A stretch of DNA of 64,000 nt from assembly GCF_900186585.1 (NCBI RefSeq), contig NZ_FYDD01000004.1, positions 62,001 to 126,000 of the forward strand. Direction: 5' to 3'. The notes beneath the pieces are model-generated. The model was not told the DNA's origin. It was given only the letters and a program-made list of their open reading frames with translations, and did no database searches. A program made the translations under genes and the position numbers. Numbering within the stretch: position 1 is the stretch's first letter; every line of letters starts with the position of its first letter. Below are positions 18,574-27,606 of this stretch, in pieces. This DNA comes from Massiliimalia timonensis (lineage in GTDB: Bacteria > Bacillota > Clostridia > Oscillospirales > Ruminococcaceae).

Positions 18574-20299
18574 TGTTTTCCCCTCCCTTCACCTGTGATT
18601 CATATACTTCCCGGTAAATGGTATTCGTCTTTAACAATTCTTCCGATGTGCCGATCCCATTGATCCTGCCGTCATCCAATACGATGATCTGGTCCGCATC
18701 CTCGATCGAGGAGACCCTCTGTGCAATGATGATTTTGGTCGTATCCGGAATCTCTTCCCGGAACGCCTTACGGATCAGCGCGTCGGTTTTGGTATCCACC
18801 GCACTGGTGGAATCGTCTAATATCAATACCTTTGGCTTTTTCAGCAGCGCCCGGGCAATACAAAGCCGCTGTTTCTGCCCGCCGGAAACGTTGTTCCCGC
18901 CCTGAACGATCATGGTGTCATAGCCATGCGGGAAATCCTGCACAAACCCATCGGCCTGTGCCAAACGACAGACACGCCGTACTTCCTCGTCGCTGGCATC
19001 CCTATCCCCCCAGCGGATGTTTTCGTAGATCGTTCCGGAAAACAGAACATTTTTCTGTAAAACCATAGACACCTGGTCGCGCAGGGCTTCCAAGCCATAT
19101 TTGCGCACATCGATCCCGCCGACCCTGACACAGCCGGAAGTGACGTCGTAAAGCCTTGGGATCAGCTGTACCAACGTGGATTTCGCGCTCCCCGTCCCGC
19201 CGATAATCCCAATCGTCTGACCGGATCTGATGTGCAGGTCAACATCCTTCAGCGCAAGGTTTCCGCCCTCGCCGGCATAGCTAAAGCTCACGTGATCAAA
19301 ATCAATATCCCCGTTGGGAACCTCGTGGATTGCGTCCGGTACATCCTGCATCTCCGGTTCTTCTTCCAAAACCTCTTTGATACGGTCGCTGGAAGCTTCC
19401 GCGATCATAATCATGACAAACACAAAGGAAACCATCATCAAAGAGCTGAGGATCTGGATCGCGTAGATGATCACGCTGGTCAATTCCCCAGTTTCCATGG
19501 TCTGAAGCACAATGCTCCTCCCGCCGATCATCACCATCAGTAGAACGACCCCGTACATGGTAAACTGCATAACCGGCGAGTTCCATGCGACGATCTTCTC
19601 CGCTTTGGTAAACAGCTCGTATACGATTTTGGAAATCCCATGAAACTTTTTTATCTCATGGTCTTCCCGCACATATGCTTTTACGACTCTGGCCGCATTG
19701 ACGTTTTCCTGTACAGTGTTGTTCAGTATGTCATATTCGTCAAACACCTGAATAAAGTGAGGATGCGCCTTTTTCGCAATTAAAATCAGCACCCCTCCCA
19801 ACACAGGAATTGTCACCAGCAAAATCAAAGCGATCGGCATGCTGATGGTCATAGTCATAACCAGCGACAAAACGATCATGATCGGCGCACGTGCCAAAAG
19901 GCGGATGCTCATCATGTATGCCATTTGTACGTTGGTAATGTCGGTAGTCAGCCTTGTTACCAAGCTGGAGGTGGAAAAGCGGTCGATATTTTTAAACGAA
20001 AACTGCTGCACCTTGTAAAAAATATCGTGCCGCAGGTTTTTGGCATATCCGGCGCCAGCCTGGGCTGCCATTTTCCCGGCTTTCACCCCGAAATATAGGG
20101 CAAGCATTGCCATAATGACCAGGATCAGGCCCATTTTGACAATATAAGCCAAATCCCCGTTTTGGATACCGACGTCAATGATTTTTGCCATCTGCAACGG
20201 AATAAGTACTTCCATCAGCACTTCCAGAATAACAAAAATCGGCGCTAAAATAGATTCTTTTTTGAATTCACGGATTGATTGAAATAGTTTTCGATTCAT
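18566..20299 (-). CDS. ABC exporter half-transporter, degenerate-site subunit
   Basis: This 577-residue protein has six transmembrane helices (about residues 15-300) and a nucleotide-binding domain with Walker A GGTGSAKST (367-375) and signature VSGGQ (471-475). Two catalytic positions are altered: Walker B reads LILDDSTSAVD, with Asp496 where the Glu normally sits, and the switch His is Gln527 (IIAQR). That is the known pattern of the non-hydrolysing site in asymmetric exporters and fits pairing with the downstream partner. The ATG has AGGAG eight bases upstream. It overlaps the end of the MarR gene by 32 bases, so the three genes form one operon. Confidence 0.92.
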   Translation of the reverse strand: MNRKLFQSIREFKKESILAPIFVILEVLMEVLIPLQMAKIIDVGIQNGDLAYIVKMGLILVIMAMLALYFGVKAGKMAAQAGAGYAKNLRHDIFYKVQQFSFKNIDRFSTSSLVTRLTTDITNVQMAYMMSIRLLARAPIMIVLSLVMTMTISMPIALILLVTIPVLGGVLILIAKKAHPHFIQVFDEYDILNNTVQENVNAARVVKAYVREDHEIKKFHGISKIVYELFTKAEKIVAWNSPVMQFTMYGVVLLMVMIGGRSIVLQTMETGELTSVIIYAIQILSSLMMVSFVFVMIMIAEASSDRIKEVLEEEPEMQDVPDAIHEVPNGDIDFDHVSFSYAGEGGNLALKDVDLHIRSGQTIGIIGGTGSAKSTLVQLIPRLYDVTSGCVRVGGIDVRKYGLEALRDQVSMVLQKNVLFSGTIYENIRWGDRDASDEEVRRVCRLAQADGFVQDFPHGYDTMIVQGGNNVSGGQKQRLCIARALLKKPKVLILDDSTSAVDTKTDALIRKAFREEIPDTTKIIIAQRVSSIEDADQIIVLDDGRINGIGTSEELLKTNTIYREVYESQVKGGENNE

Positions 20300-20780
20300 C
20301 GCGTCTTCTCCTTTCTTCTTTCTTCTCTTCTTCCATCAGGTTTTCAAAAACCTTCCAAAGCACCAGTTTGCAGGCTTCATAGTCTTCCCTTGGGATCCCC
20401 TGTTCCATCCTCGCTTCATTTTCACGGATGTTTTCCAAAATCTTTTCCCGGTATCCCTCCGCCTTTTTGGTAGGGACCAGCCGCTTTAAGCGTCCATCCT
20501 GTTCCACGCTTTCCCGGGAAATGAAACCTTTCTTTTCAAGTAATTGCAGGATCCCCGTCGCCGTAGACTTTCTAATGTGGAACTCCTCTTCAATGTCCTT
20601 TTGGTACAGGTCCAGATGCAGGGAACGCAGCAGGATAAACCGCAGCACAAGCCTTTGCATATGGGTCAAGTCGCTGGGGCCGGCCTCCATGCTGTCCCGC
20701 CGCTTTAGCTGGTTAGACAGCATATGGACAAGCTTTCCCATGTGCATGTCCCATACATTTTCCTTCTCCTTTTCCATCAT
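20268..20780 (-). CDS. MarR-family transcriptional regulator
   Basis: The 170-residue protein has a winged helix-turn-helix: LTHMQRLVLRFIL, then DIEEEFHIRKSTATGILQLLEKKGFISRE, followed by a wing with QDGRLKRLVPTKKAEGY. This is the MarR pattern. The tail is very basic and acidic (EEEKKEERRRRDE). It is the first gene of a MarR-ABC-ABC operon, a common arrangement in which the regulator represses the exporter genes until a ligand is bound. A strong promoter whose spacer contains a 13-bp palindrome lies just upstream, consistent with autoregulation. The ATG at 20780 follows GAGGTG. Confidence 0.9.
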   Translation of the reverse strand: MMEKEKENVWDMHMGKLVHMLSNQLKRRDSMEAGPSDLTHMQRLVLRFILLRSLHLDLYQKDIEEEFHIRKSTATGILQLLEKKGFISRESVEQDGRLKRLVPTKKAEGYREKILENIRENEARMEQGIPREDYEACKLVLWKVFENLMEEEKKEERRRRDESKTISINP

Positions 20781-20810
20781 TTCACCTCAAACTTTGTTCG
20801 CTTCCTAACT

Positions 20811-20839
20811 ATTATAGGGATAATTAAATTATTTGTCAA
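20811..20839 (-). promoter_or_regulatory. Promoter and candidate MarR operator
   Basis: On the minus strand TTGACA (20834-20839) and TATAAT (20811-20816) are separated by 17 bp, a consensus promoter. The spacer holds the perfect 13-bp palindrome ATAATTAAATTAT (20820-20832), placed where a bound dimer would block polymerase. Confidence 0.75.
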
Positions 20840-20900
20840 CCAAGATCCCTTGCATTTTGGTTCATTTAACAAAATGGTAATCAGTTTCCTTTTTCTCTCT

Positions 20901-20933
20901 ATAAAAAATACCCTGCGGGTTTTCCCGCAGGGT
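20901..20933 (-). terminator. Terminator of amine dehydrogenase gene
   Basis: A 10-bp GC-rich stem (ACCCTGCGGG/CCCGCAGGGT) with a four-base loop is followed on the minus strand by TATTTTTTA. Confidence 0.85.
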
Positions 20934-20947
20934 AAAAGTTCATCCTA

Positions 20948-21982
20948 TTAGTCCACATACAAATGCATCGGCCAGGTCAAATATTCCAAATCATCCAGCT
21001 TTTCAGCAGTGATATAGCCAGCCGGCGCATTGAGGATCGTTGGGATCCGGTTGACAACGGAAGCGCAGGTGTGTGCCGGCGTATCCGGTTTTTTCACACT
21101 GAATACGGTGTCCGGTTCCCCTTTGATGGTCCAATCACACATATCGCCGTCATCCGGCCCGTAAACTTTTCCAATGCACTGGGTTTCAATGACCGGGCCC
21201 TGGAATGTTTCAGTAGTCACTACCGCGCTCATTCCAATGCAGTTGCCCTTGGGGATGGTTTCGCCGATCGTTTCGCACCACAGATCCGTATCATAGAAAT
21301 ACGGGACGCATTTCTGGGTCATGGATTTGATTGTCAATCCTAGTTTATTGCACAGCGCTTCATTCGAGTTCCAAACATAAGCCGGTTCTAGGGTCGTCGG
21401 ATGCGCAATTTTTTCTTCAAATTCTTCCGGGGTCAGACCAACGCCGTGGGCCTTAGCCAGAGCCAGACCGTAGTCCTCTACGTTGTAGCTGACAGCGCCT
21501 TCGATCCGGTCGATCCGGTGTACCGCGCCTGCGACAGTGCCGATCCAGTTTGCCCAGAAAATGTCCTGCATCCCCGTTCCGGTGATGGTGCAGTTATTTT
21601 CCTTTGCCAGTTTATCCAAACGGTTTGTGATCCCAGCGGCTGTAGTCCACGGGTAGATCGCCTCTTCACAGGTGGTAACGACATTGATCCCGCGAGAGAG
21701 GCAGCGGATAAAGTGTTCTTCCACATCCGTCATAAAACTGAACAAGGTCACGATCGCAATGTCCGCGTCGCATTCATCTAATACGGCGTCTGCATCGCTG
21801 CGGATCGGGACATTCAGCTTCACACCCAGTTGTGCAAAATCGCCAACATCCATTCCGACTACTTCCGGGTTGACATCGATCGCGCCAACAATCTCCGCAC
21901 CCTTTTCATACAGATAACGCAAAGTGTATTTTGCCATTTTTCCGCAGCCATACTGCACTACGCGAATTTTTTCACAATTCAT
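20948..21982 (-). CDS. NAD(P)H-dependent amine dehydrogenase family protein (2,4-diaminopentanoate dehydrogenase-like)
   Basis: This 344-residue protein has an N-terminal Rossmann fold ([19 protein letters not shown], then [13 protein letters not shown]) of the dihydrodipicolinate-reductase type, followed by a long catalytic domain. The sequence style, with [10 protein letters not shown] and [10 protein letters not shown], resembles 2,4-diaminopentanoate dehydrogenase (Ord) of clostridial ornithine fermentation and its relatives that oxidatively deaminate amino acids or amines. The ornithine aminomutase genes that would confirm the Ord pathway are not nearby, so the substrate is open. A MerR-type promoter with a 19-bp spacer lies upstream, and a MerR regulator gene lies directly behind it. 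A terminator follows. Confidence 0.75.
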   Translation of the reverse strand: MNCEKIRVVQYGCGKMAKYTLRYLYEKGAEIVGAIDVNPEVVGMDVGDFAQLGVKLNVPIRSDADAVLDECDADIAIVTLFSFMTDVEEHFIRCLSRGINVVTTCEEAIYPWTTAAGITNRLDKLAKENNCTITGTGMQDIFWANWIGTVAGAVHRIDRIEGAVSYNVEDYGLALAKAHGVGLTPEEFEEKIAHPTTLEPAYVWNSNEALCNKLGLTIKSMTQKCVPYFYDTDLWCETIGETIPKGNCIGMSAVVTTETFQGPVIETQCIGKVYGPDDGDMCDWTIKGEPDTVFSVKKPDTPAHTCASVVNRIPTILNAPAGYITAEKLDDLEYLTWPMHLYVD

Positions 21983-22043
21983 GTTCTTAACCTCTCTTTA
22001 CTTTTATAAATTCACAGTTAGCATGCCCAATCTGTGTAATTTT

Positions 22044-22074
22044 AGTATAGAGGTTATACCTGTTATAAGGTCAA
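22044..22074 (-). promoter_or_regulatory. MerR-type promoter of amine dehydrogenase gene
   Basis: On the minus strand TTGACC (22069-22074) and TATACT (22044-22049) are separated by 19 bp, the overlong spacer typical of MerR-activated promoters. The spacer is filled by a dyad TTATA-n5-TATAA. Its plus-strand text ttatacctgttataaggt (22054-22071) recurs with 15 of 18 bases identical before the MerR gene. Confidence 0.75.
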
Positions 22075-22085
22075 TTGGATTTTTG

Positions 22086-22937
22086 TCAGTTTTTTAACGT
22101 TCTTTTTGTGCAATATGCCACCGGCACCTGAAGTCGTAAAAACATTTTCCTTTCCCCGCTGAAAGAAAGCGGTATATCTGCGATCGCTTCGCATAGGTAA
22201 TCCCCGCACACCTCACAGTTTTGTGCCCGAATATATGCCAAGAGCTTTTTGGCATATTCTTTTTCCTTATAAAAATCATCACAGTAAATGCAGGCATAAT
22301 TGCCCGCTGGGAAGGTCGTGATCAATTCGTCCGAAACAAACTCCCGGTCCACAAACACGAACGCCTCGGTAGAATAAAATTCCTGCTTTTGAAACAGTTC
22401 CTGCCGCAAAACTGTCCCGGCATTGCAAAAATAAATTTGGGGCAGCTTATTTTTTACCAATCCGTCCTGTAATTTGCGTAGTACAGTCTCATAGATCTCC
22501 AGTCCATGCTCGTAAAAATTGATCTGCGTATCCGCCAGATACGCCTGCCGCTGCGGAATATATTCCATCTGCACCCGTCCGTCAGGCGGGGCATACCGGT
22601 AACGAGAAAAGCTTTCGATCGTTCTGGAAAGCGCCTTCTGCCGGCATTTCAGCGTCCGGATCTCCTCGTCTGTCTGACGTTGTTTTTCCCGCAGCGCCCG
22701 CTCGATCCCGTCAATATCCTGTTCCTTGAGCTGCCGTTTGATTTCTTTCAAGCTGATTCCCAAAGACTTCATATACTGGATAATATCAAGCAAGGCGCTC
22801 TGCTTAATATCGTAATATCGGTATCCGTTTTCTCCCCGCACATTCGGGCGCAGCAGGCCCTCTTTATCATAAAGCCGCAATGTCTGCTCGGATACATGGT
22901 TCAGCCGCGCCATCTGGCCAACTGTCAACAACTGCAC
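22086..22937 (-). CDS. MerR-family regulator with effector-binding domain
   Basis: This 283-residue protein begins with a MerR winged helix (LLTVGQMARLNHVSEQTLRL, YDKEGLL, NGYRYYD), continues through a coiled-coil dimer helix (about residues 75-110) and ends in a GyrI/BmrR-like ligand-binding domain (from about 120). The start is GTG with GGGAGGTG upstream. The family twists DNA at promoters with 19-bp spacers to activate them. Exactly such a promoter lies directly downstream, in front of the amine dehydrogenase, so that gene is the likely target. The C-terminal domain usually binds small hydrophobic or cationic ligands; which one is unknown. Confidence 0.9.
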   Translation of the reverse strand: MQLLTVGQMARLNHVSEQTLRLYDKEGLLRPNVRGENGYRYYDIKQSALLDIIQYMKSLGISLKEIKRQLKEQDIDGIERALREKQRQTDEEIRTLKCRQKALSRTIESFSRYRYAPPDGRVQMEYIPQRQAYLADTQINFYEHGLEIYETVLRKLQDGLVKNKLPQIYFCNAGTVLRQELFQKQEFYSTEAFVFVDREFVSDELITTFPAGNYACIYCDDFYKEKEYAKKLLAYIRAQNCEVCGDYLCEAIADIPLSFSGERKMFLRLQVPVAYCTKRTLKN

Positions 22938-22969
22938 AACAACACCTCCCGGTATCTCTATTTTTCCAC

Positions 22970-22988
22970 ATTATACCAGATATAAGGT
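22970..22988 (-). promoter_or_regulatory. Second MerR box over MerR -10 element
   Basis: The plus-strand text ttataccagatataaggt (22971-22988) matches the box before the amine dehydrogenase. Here its edge forms the TATAAT -10 element (22970-22975) of the MerR gene itself, suggesting autorepression. The -35 region is weak. Confidence 0.55.
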
Positions 22989-23044
22989 TTCGCTTCCAGA
23001 TAAAACTTGTATCCGATCCGTTAATTTTTATCTTCCCCCTCCAA

Positions 23045-23082
23045 AAAGAAACGGCGGGAAACTTTTCCCGCCGTTTCTTTTG
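23045..23082 (-). terminator. Ferredoxin gene terminator
   Basis: A long GC-rich stem (GAAACGGCGGGAAA and its complement) with a short loop is followed on the minus strand by a T-run. Confidence 0.85.
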
Positions 23083-23277
23083 CTATTCTCTGTCTGCGCT
23101 GACCTCGATCGCGCTGACCGGACAGCTTTCCTGTGCTTCTACCGCCTGGCTCTCCATTTCTTCCGACACCTCGGCGATCACCTGCGCCACATCCTCGTCC
23201 GTCATTTCAAATACCTCCGGGCAAATTCCCACACAAAGGCCGCAGCCGATGCAGTTTTCATTGACATATGCTTTCAT
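23083..23277 (-). CDS. Small 4Fe-4S ferredoxin
   Basis: The 64-residue protein carries a single-cluster ferredoxin pattern: Cys9-x2-Cys12-x2-Cys15 near the N-terminus and Cys52 in the closing SCPVSAI motif. Cys19 (in ICPEVF) is the extra cysteine seen in Desulfovibrio-type monocluster ferredoxins. The middle is strongly acidic, as expected for a soluble electron carrier. The ATG follows GGGAG. It is its own transcription unit; no partner oxidoreductase is adjacent apart from the amine dehydrogenase 1 kb downstream, so its partner is unknown. Confidence 0.93.
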   Translation of the reverse strand: MKAYVNENCIGCGLCVGICPEVFEMTDEDVAQVIAEVSEEMESQAVEAQESCPVSAIEVSADRE

Positions 23278-23439
23278 TGTTCATTCTCCCTTGTAAAAAT
23301 TCATTTGGCCTGAAAAGGATTCCCGGCCTTACTGCTATTTTTTCCAGAATGTTCCGGATTCATACAGCAGCTTCAAAATTTTCCCATAAAGGCGTTTCTG
23401 AACGCATTATCCGTTTTCGATTCCCAAGTAAACCGCATC

Positions 23440-23467
23440 AAAAAGCCCCCGGACATTGCCGGGGGGA
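23440..23467 (-). terminator. Antiporter gene terminator
   Basis: The stem CCCCCGG/CCGGGGG with a six-base loop is followed on the minus strand by CTTTTT. Confidence 0.8.
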
Positions 23468-23470
23468 GGA

Positions 23471-25075
23471 TCATCCCTCTTCCTTTGCAAAATGAGCTAT
23501 CACCAGCGTATCTTCTTGATGGATCACTGTCCGCCCATAGGGGATCAACGTCTTTCCTTTCCGCTGGATCGCAACGATCAACGAATTTTCTAACATCTCG
23601 ATCTCCTGCAAAGACTGTTTTTCCCATTTGTGGCCTTTGGGGATGTTCATCTCATACAAAGATAAATTAGCCCGGTCCTCAAACGTCTTGGCAGTTACCA
23701 CCAATAAGTCGCCCGGCAAAAGCTGCGTATTCCCGTTCGGGATGATATTTCCTTCTTTGCGGATGATCAGCGCCACCAAAAAATCAGGGGCAAGCGCAAA
23801 ATCCTTTAATTTCCGGTATGCCAGCGCGTGGCGCTCTGTAATATGGATCTTCACAAAGCTGATGTCGCTGTCTTCCTGATAGTCGTTAAAGGTCCGGGAA
23901 ACTTCTGCATGACGGTCAATCATCTTCAGCTTTTTAGATACCCATGGCAGAAACGTCCCCTGAATCGCCATAGAGAACAATACGATACAGAACACTAGGT
24001 TAAACAGATTGTATTTCATCGGTACCTTGTTCAGCACCACATAGATCGCAAACACGATAGATGCGACCCCGCGCAGGCCGGACCAGGACACCAGTCCAAT
24101 CTGTGCAAGCGGAGCGCGGAACGGCAGCAAGATCGCCGAAACCGCCGCCGGACGTGCGACCAAGGTAAGAAAAAGCGTGATCAGCAGCGCAGGCAAAACC
24201 ACTTCCGAAAGCTCGACTGGAGTGACCAAAAGGCCCAACAGGAAGAAGATCATCATCTGCGCAATGCCTGTCACCGCGTCAAAAAAGTGTACCTGCTCCT
24301 TTTTCTGTGGGATATATCCATTTCCCAAAATGATACCGCTCAAATAAACGCTTAAATAGCCGTTTCCGCCTAATACAGACGGCAACGCAAAAGCCAGTAA
24401 AGCGATCCCAAACAGAAAGATGGCCCTGCCCTGCTCCATATAAAAGGAAAATCGATTGAGCAAATACAGCCCTAATTTCCCTAGGACTACACCAAAAAAA
24501 AGTCCGAAAGCAATTTGTTTGAATAAGACCAGTGGTACGGAAATATCTTGTCCCAGCAGCAGGGACACCATTAAAATGGTCAGCATATAGGAGATCGGGT
24601 CGTTTGAACCGGATTCCATCTCCAACATGGAAGCCGTATTATGCTTTAGGTCAAACTTCTGTGAACGCAGGATATTGAACACAGAAGCCGCGTCGGTTGA
24701 AGAGACGACAGAACCGATCAGCATGCTTTCGATCCAGGGAAGCCGAAGGCAAAAATGAATAAAACAGCCAAGAAAAGCGGCAGTCATCACTACCCCGACT
24801 GTTGACAGCAGGATCGACTGCGCCGCTACCGGCCTAGCCGCCTGCAGGTTGGTGCCGAATCCGCCGTAAAACATAACAAAGACCAAACAGATCGAACAGA
24901 TATGTTCAGAGATCCGGTAATCGTCAAAAGCAATCCCCAAAAAGCCGTTTACGCCAAAACACATTCCAAGACCAATGAAAATCAGCAGTGACGGAACCGG
25001 TAATTTTTCTGCAAACCGGCTCAGCAAAATACACAAAATGATCACCGTCCCGGCCAACAACAAATACATACTCAT
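23471..25075 (-). CDS. Potassium/proton antiporter (CPA1 family) with C-terminal RCK_C domain
   Basis: This 534-residue membrane protein has about 12-13 transmembrane helices over residues 1-385. It contains the CPA1 core signatures VVSSTDAASVFNIL and EMESGSNDPISYML, where the conserved acidic residues carry ions. The C-terminal part (about 400-534) is cytosolic and contains an RCK_C/TrkA-C-like region (LVALIIRKEGNIIPNGNTQLLPGDLLVV). This layout matches the YcgO/CvrA-type K+/H+ antiporters, which vent K+ or Na+ in exchange for protons under nucleotide or turgor control. The start has AGGAGG upstream. It is a single-gene unit with its own terminator. Confidence 0.88.
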   Translation of the reverse strand: MSMYLLLAGTVIILCILLSRFAEKLPVPSLLIFIGLGMCFGVNGFLGIAFDDYRISEHICSICLVFVMFYGGFGTNLQAARPVAAQSILLSTVGVVMTAAFLGCFIHFCLRLPWIESMLIGSVVSSTDAASVFNILRSQKFDLKHNTASMLEMESGSNDPISYMLTILMVSLLLGQDISVPLVLFKQIAFGLFFGVVLGKLGLYLLNRFSFYMEQGRAIFLFGIALLAFALPSVLGGNGYLSVYLSGIILGNGYIPQKKEQVHFFDAVTGIAQMMIFFLLGLLVTPVELSEVVLPALLITLFLTLVARPAAVSAILLPFRAPLAQIGLVSWSGLRGVASIVFAIYVVLNKVPMKYNLFNLVFCIVLFSMAIQGTFLPWVSKKLKMIDRHAEVSRTFNDYQEDSDISFVKIHITERHALAYRKLKDFALAPDFLVALIIRKEGNIIPNGNTQLLPGDLLVVTAKTFEDRANLSLYEMNIPKGHKWEKQSLQEIEMLENSLIVAIQRKGKTLIPYGRTVIHQEDTLVIAHFAKEEG

Positions 25076-25175
25076 CGTATCGCCTCCTTTTTTAAAATCA
25101 TTTTCTTTTTTATTATAACAGATTACAGCGCTAAATTCATCATTTTTTGTTCTTTGTTTGTCAGGCTTTCATGAA

Positions 25176-25215
25176 AAAAAGAAGGGGGAACACAAAAGGT
25201 TCCTCCTTCTTCCTT
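25176..25215 (-). terminator. glgP operon terminator
   Basis: The stem AAGAAGG-GGAAC pairs with GTTCCTCCTTCTT around a short A-rich loop, followed by T-rich sequence on the minus strand. Confidence 0.7.
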
Positions 25216-25224
25216 TTCTTCAAT

Positions 25225-27585
25225 TTAGAGCAGTCCCCAAATCTCCCGCGCATACTGTTTCACGGTGCGGTCGCTGGAGAACTTCCCAGCGTTTGCAATG
25301 TTTAACAGGCGCTTTTTCGCAAAGGCAAGGCTGTCTTTATAATCACGGTTTACCTGTAATTTTTTGTCCAGATAGTCTTTCAAGTCGTAAAGCAGGTAAT
25401 AATTATCTGCCTTGTGCCAGCTCGCCCCTTCCAACAGCGATGTGTACAGTTCCCGGAACATTCCGGTCCCTTCATCATCAAAAGTGCCGTCGACCAGGGT
25501 GTCAACCACTCGTTTGATACGCGGATCTTGCTCATAAACTGTTTTCGGGTCATAGCTGGGCGCTATTTGGGCAATCTCCTCTACCCGGGCGCCGAAGATA
25601 TAGTTATTCTCTTCCCCAGCCTGCTCCACGATCTCTACGTTGGCGCCGTCATAGGTTCCCAGCGTGACCGCGCCATTGAGCATGAATTTCATATTCCCAG
25701 TACCGGAGGCTTCTGTCCCCGCGGTAGAGATCTGCTCCGAAACATCGGCGGCTGGAATCAGTTTTTCCGCGTAGGATACCCGGTAGTTGCTGACGAATTT
25801 CACTGCAAGGCGGTCCTTTACGTCAGGGTCATTGTTGACAAGCTCTGCAATGCAGTTAATGTATTTGATGATCCCTTTTGCACGGTAATAACCGGGGGCA
25901 GATTTCGCCCCGAATAGGAATACCGTTGGAGTAAAGTCTTTGAGTCCGCCCTCTTTCATGGTAAAATACAGATCCATGATGGAAAAGGCGTTCAATAACT
26001 GGCGTTTATATTCGTGCAGGCGTTTTACCTGAATATCAAAGATAAAATTCGGGTCTAAGGCAAAGTCCTCTTCCCGCTTCACATAGTCGCAAAGAGTGCG
26101 TTTATTCTCCAGCTTAATCTGATTCAGGCGTTTCAAAATATTTTCGTCATCCTGATATGCTTCCAGCTTTTTCAGCTCCTCCAGATCAGTCAGCCAACCG
26201 TCGCCGATCAGCTCAGTGATCATGGCAGAAAGCTGAGGATTGCACAAACCAAGCCATCTGCGCTGGGTGATTCCGTTCGTTTTGTTCTGGAAACGCTCCG
26301 GGTAAAGCGCATACCATTCCTTTAACGCGTCATTTTTCAGGATCTCCGTGTGGATCTGCGCCACTCCGTTGGTTGCAGAAGATGCGTAGATCGCCATCCG
26401 CGCCATATGGATCAAATCCCCGTCAATGATCCGGTACTGTGCCAGTTCTTCCTGAGATACTCCTTTTTGTGTAAGATCCTCCACCAAATGGCGGTCTAAT
26501 AACACTACCATTTTGTACACCTGAGGGATCACAGAACGGAATAGAGATACGTTCCATTTTTCCAAGGCTTCGGGCATGATGGTATGGTTGGTGTAAGCAA
26601 ATGTTTTGCAGGCGATCTCAAACGCCTCCTGAAATGCTACGCCCTCCCCGTTGACAAGTAGGCGCAATAGTTCCGGGATAGAAACGGTTGGATGTGTATC
26701 ATTCAACTGGATCGCGGCAACCTCCGGCAACTTAGAAAAATTATTGCCGTACTGCTTTTTAAATTTGTGCAGGATGTCCTGCAAGGAGGCGCTGCTGAAG
26801 AAATACTGTTGCTTTAACCGCAGGCGTTTCCCCGCATTGGTATCGTCATTCGGATAAAGGACTTTGGAGATGTTTTCCGCGTCATTGCGTTCCTTCACCG
26901 CTTTGTCATATTTCTGCTCGTTAAACAGCGCTAAATCAAAATCATGCACCGCTTCGCTCTGCCACAGGCGCAGGGTCCCCACGTTTTCAGTGCGGCAGCC
27001 GATGATCGGCATATCATACGGTACCGCCTTTACCGTTTGGCGGGCAAAGTGGATCAGCACGCTTTCCTCTTCCCGGCGGATACTCCATGGATCGCCGAAG
27101 CGCTGCCAGTCGTCCGGCATTTCTTTCTGGAAGCCGTTTTCAAAGTACTGCTTGAACAGCCCGTACTGGTACCGGATGCCGTACCCATCCAGCGGGATAT
27201 TCTGGGTCGCAGCAGAATCCAAAAAGCAGGCTGCCAAACGTCCCAAGCCGCCGTTTCCCAGCGCATCATCCTCAATTTCCTCCAGCATAATAAGATCCAC
27301 GCCCTTTTCCTCCAGTGCTTTGCGGACCTCATCTAAGACCCCAAGGCAGTACAGGTTATTGAATACTGCACGGCCCATCAAAAATTCTGCGGAAAAATAA
27401 TAGGCCCGTTTCCCCGCGGCATGGTTTTCCTCGCTTTTGGTCCAGCGGCTGTGGATTTGTGCCATCACCGCCTTGGACAATGCATAATGCAGTTCCTTGG
27501 GAGTAGCCTGCTGCAGCGTTTTAAAAGATTCCGCCTGTAAAAGTTCTTCCGTTTTCTGCATGATCGCAGATGCTGTTTGATTCAT
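25225..27585 (-). CDS. glgP: Glycogen/starch/alpha-glucan phosphorylase
   Basis: This 786-residue cytosolic enzyme releases glucose 1-phosphate from alpha-1,4-glucans. The pyridoxal-phosphate lysine is Lys633, in the family motif EASGTGNMKFMLNGA. Other conserved blocks are YYFSAEFLMGR, LGNGGLGRLAACFLDS, LNDTHPTVSIPELLR and KRLHEYKRQLLNA. Length and order fit the usual compact bacterial form. It lies 21 bases downstream of malQ in the same direction, so the two enzymes are co-expressed: MalQ remodels short maltodextrins into substrates for the phosphorylase. Confidence 0.97.
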   Translation of the reverse strand: MNQTASAIMQKTEELLQAESFKTLQQATPKELHYALSKAVMAQIHSRWTKSEENHAAGKRAYYFSAEFLMGRAVFNNLYCLGVLDEVRKALEEKGVDLIMLEEIEDDALGNGGLGRLAACFLDSAATQNIPLDGYGIRYQYGLFKQYFENGFQKEMPDDWQRFGDPWSIRREEESVLIHFARQTVKAVPYDMPIIGCRTENVGTLRLWQSEAVHDFDLALFNEQKYDKAVKERNDAENISKVLYPNDDTNAGKRLRLKQQYFFSSASLQDILHKFKKQYGNNFSKLPEVAAIQLNDTHPTVSIPELLRLLVNGEGVAFQEAFEIACKTFAYTNHTIMPEALEKWNVSLFRSVIPQVYKMVVLLDRHLVEDLTQKGVSQEELAQYRIIDGDLIHMARMAIYASSATNGVAQIHTEILKNDALKEWYALYPERFQNKTNGITQRRWLGLCNPQLSAMITELIGDGWLTDLEELKKLEAYQDDENILKRLNQIKLENKRTLCDYVKREEDFALDPNFIFDIQVKRLHEYKRQLLNAFSIMDLYFTMKEGGLKDFTPTVFLFGAKSAPGYYRAKGIIKYINCIAELVNNDPDVKDRLAVKFVSNYRVSYAEKLIPAADVSEQISTAGTEASGTGNMKFMLNGAVTLGTYDGANVEIVEQAGEENNYIFGARVEEIAQIAPSYDPKTVYEQDPRIKRVVDTLVDGTFDDEGTGMFRELYTSLLEGASWHKADNYYLLYDLKDYLDKKLQVNRDYKDSLAFAKKRLLNIANAGKFSSDRTVKQYAREIWGLL

Positions 27586-27606
27586 CGTTTTCCTCCTGAA
27601 TATTCG

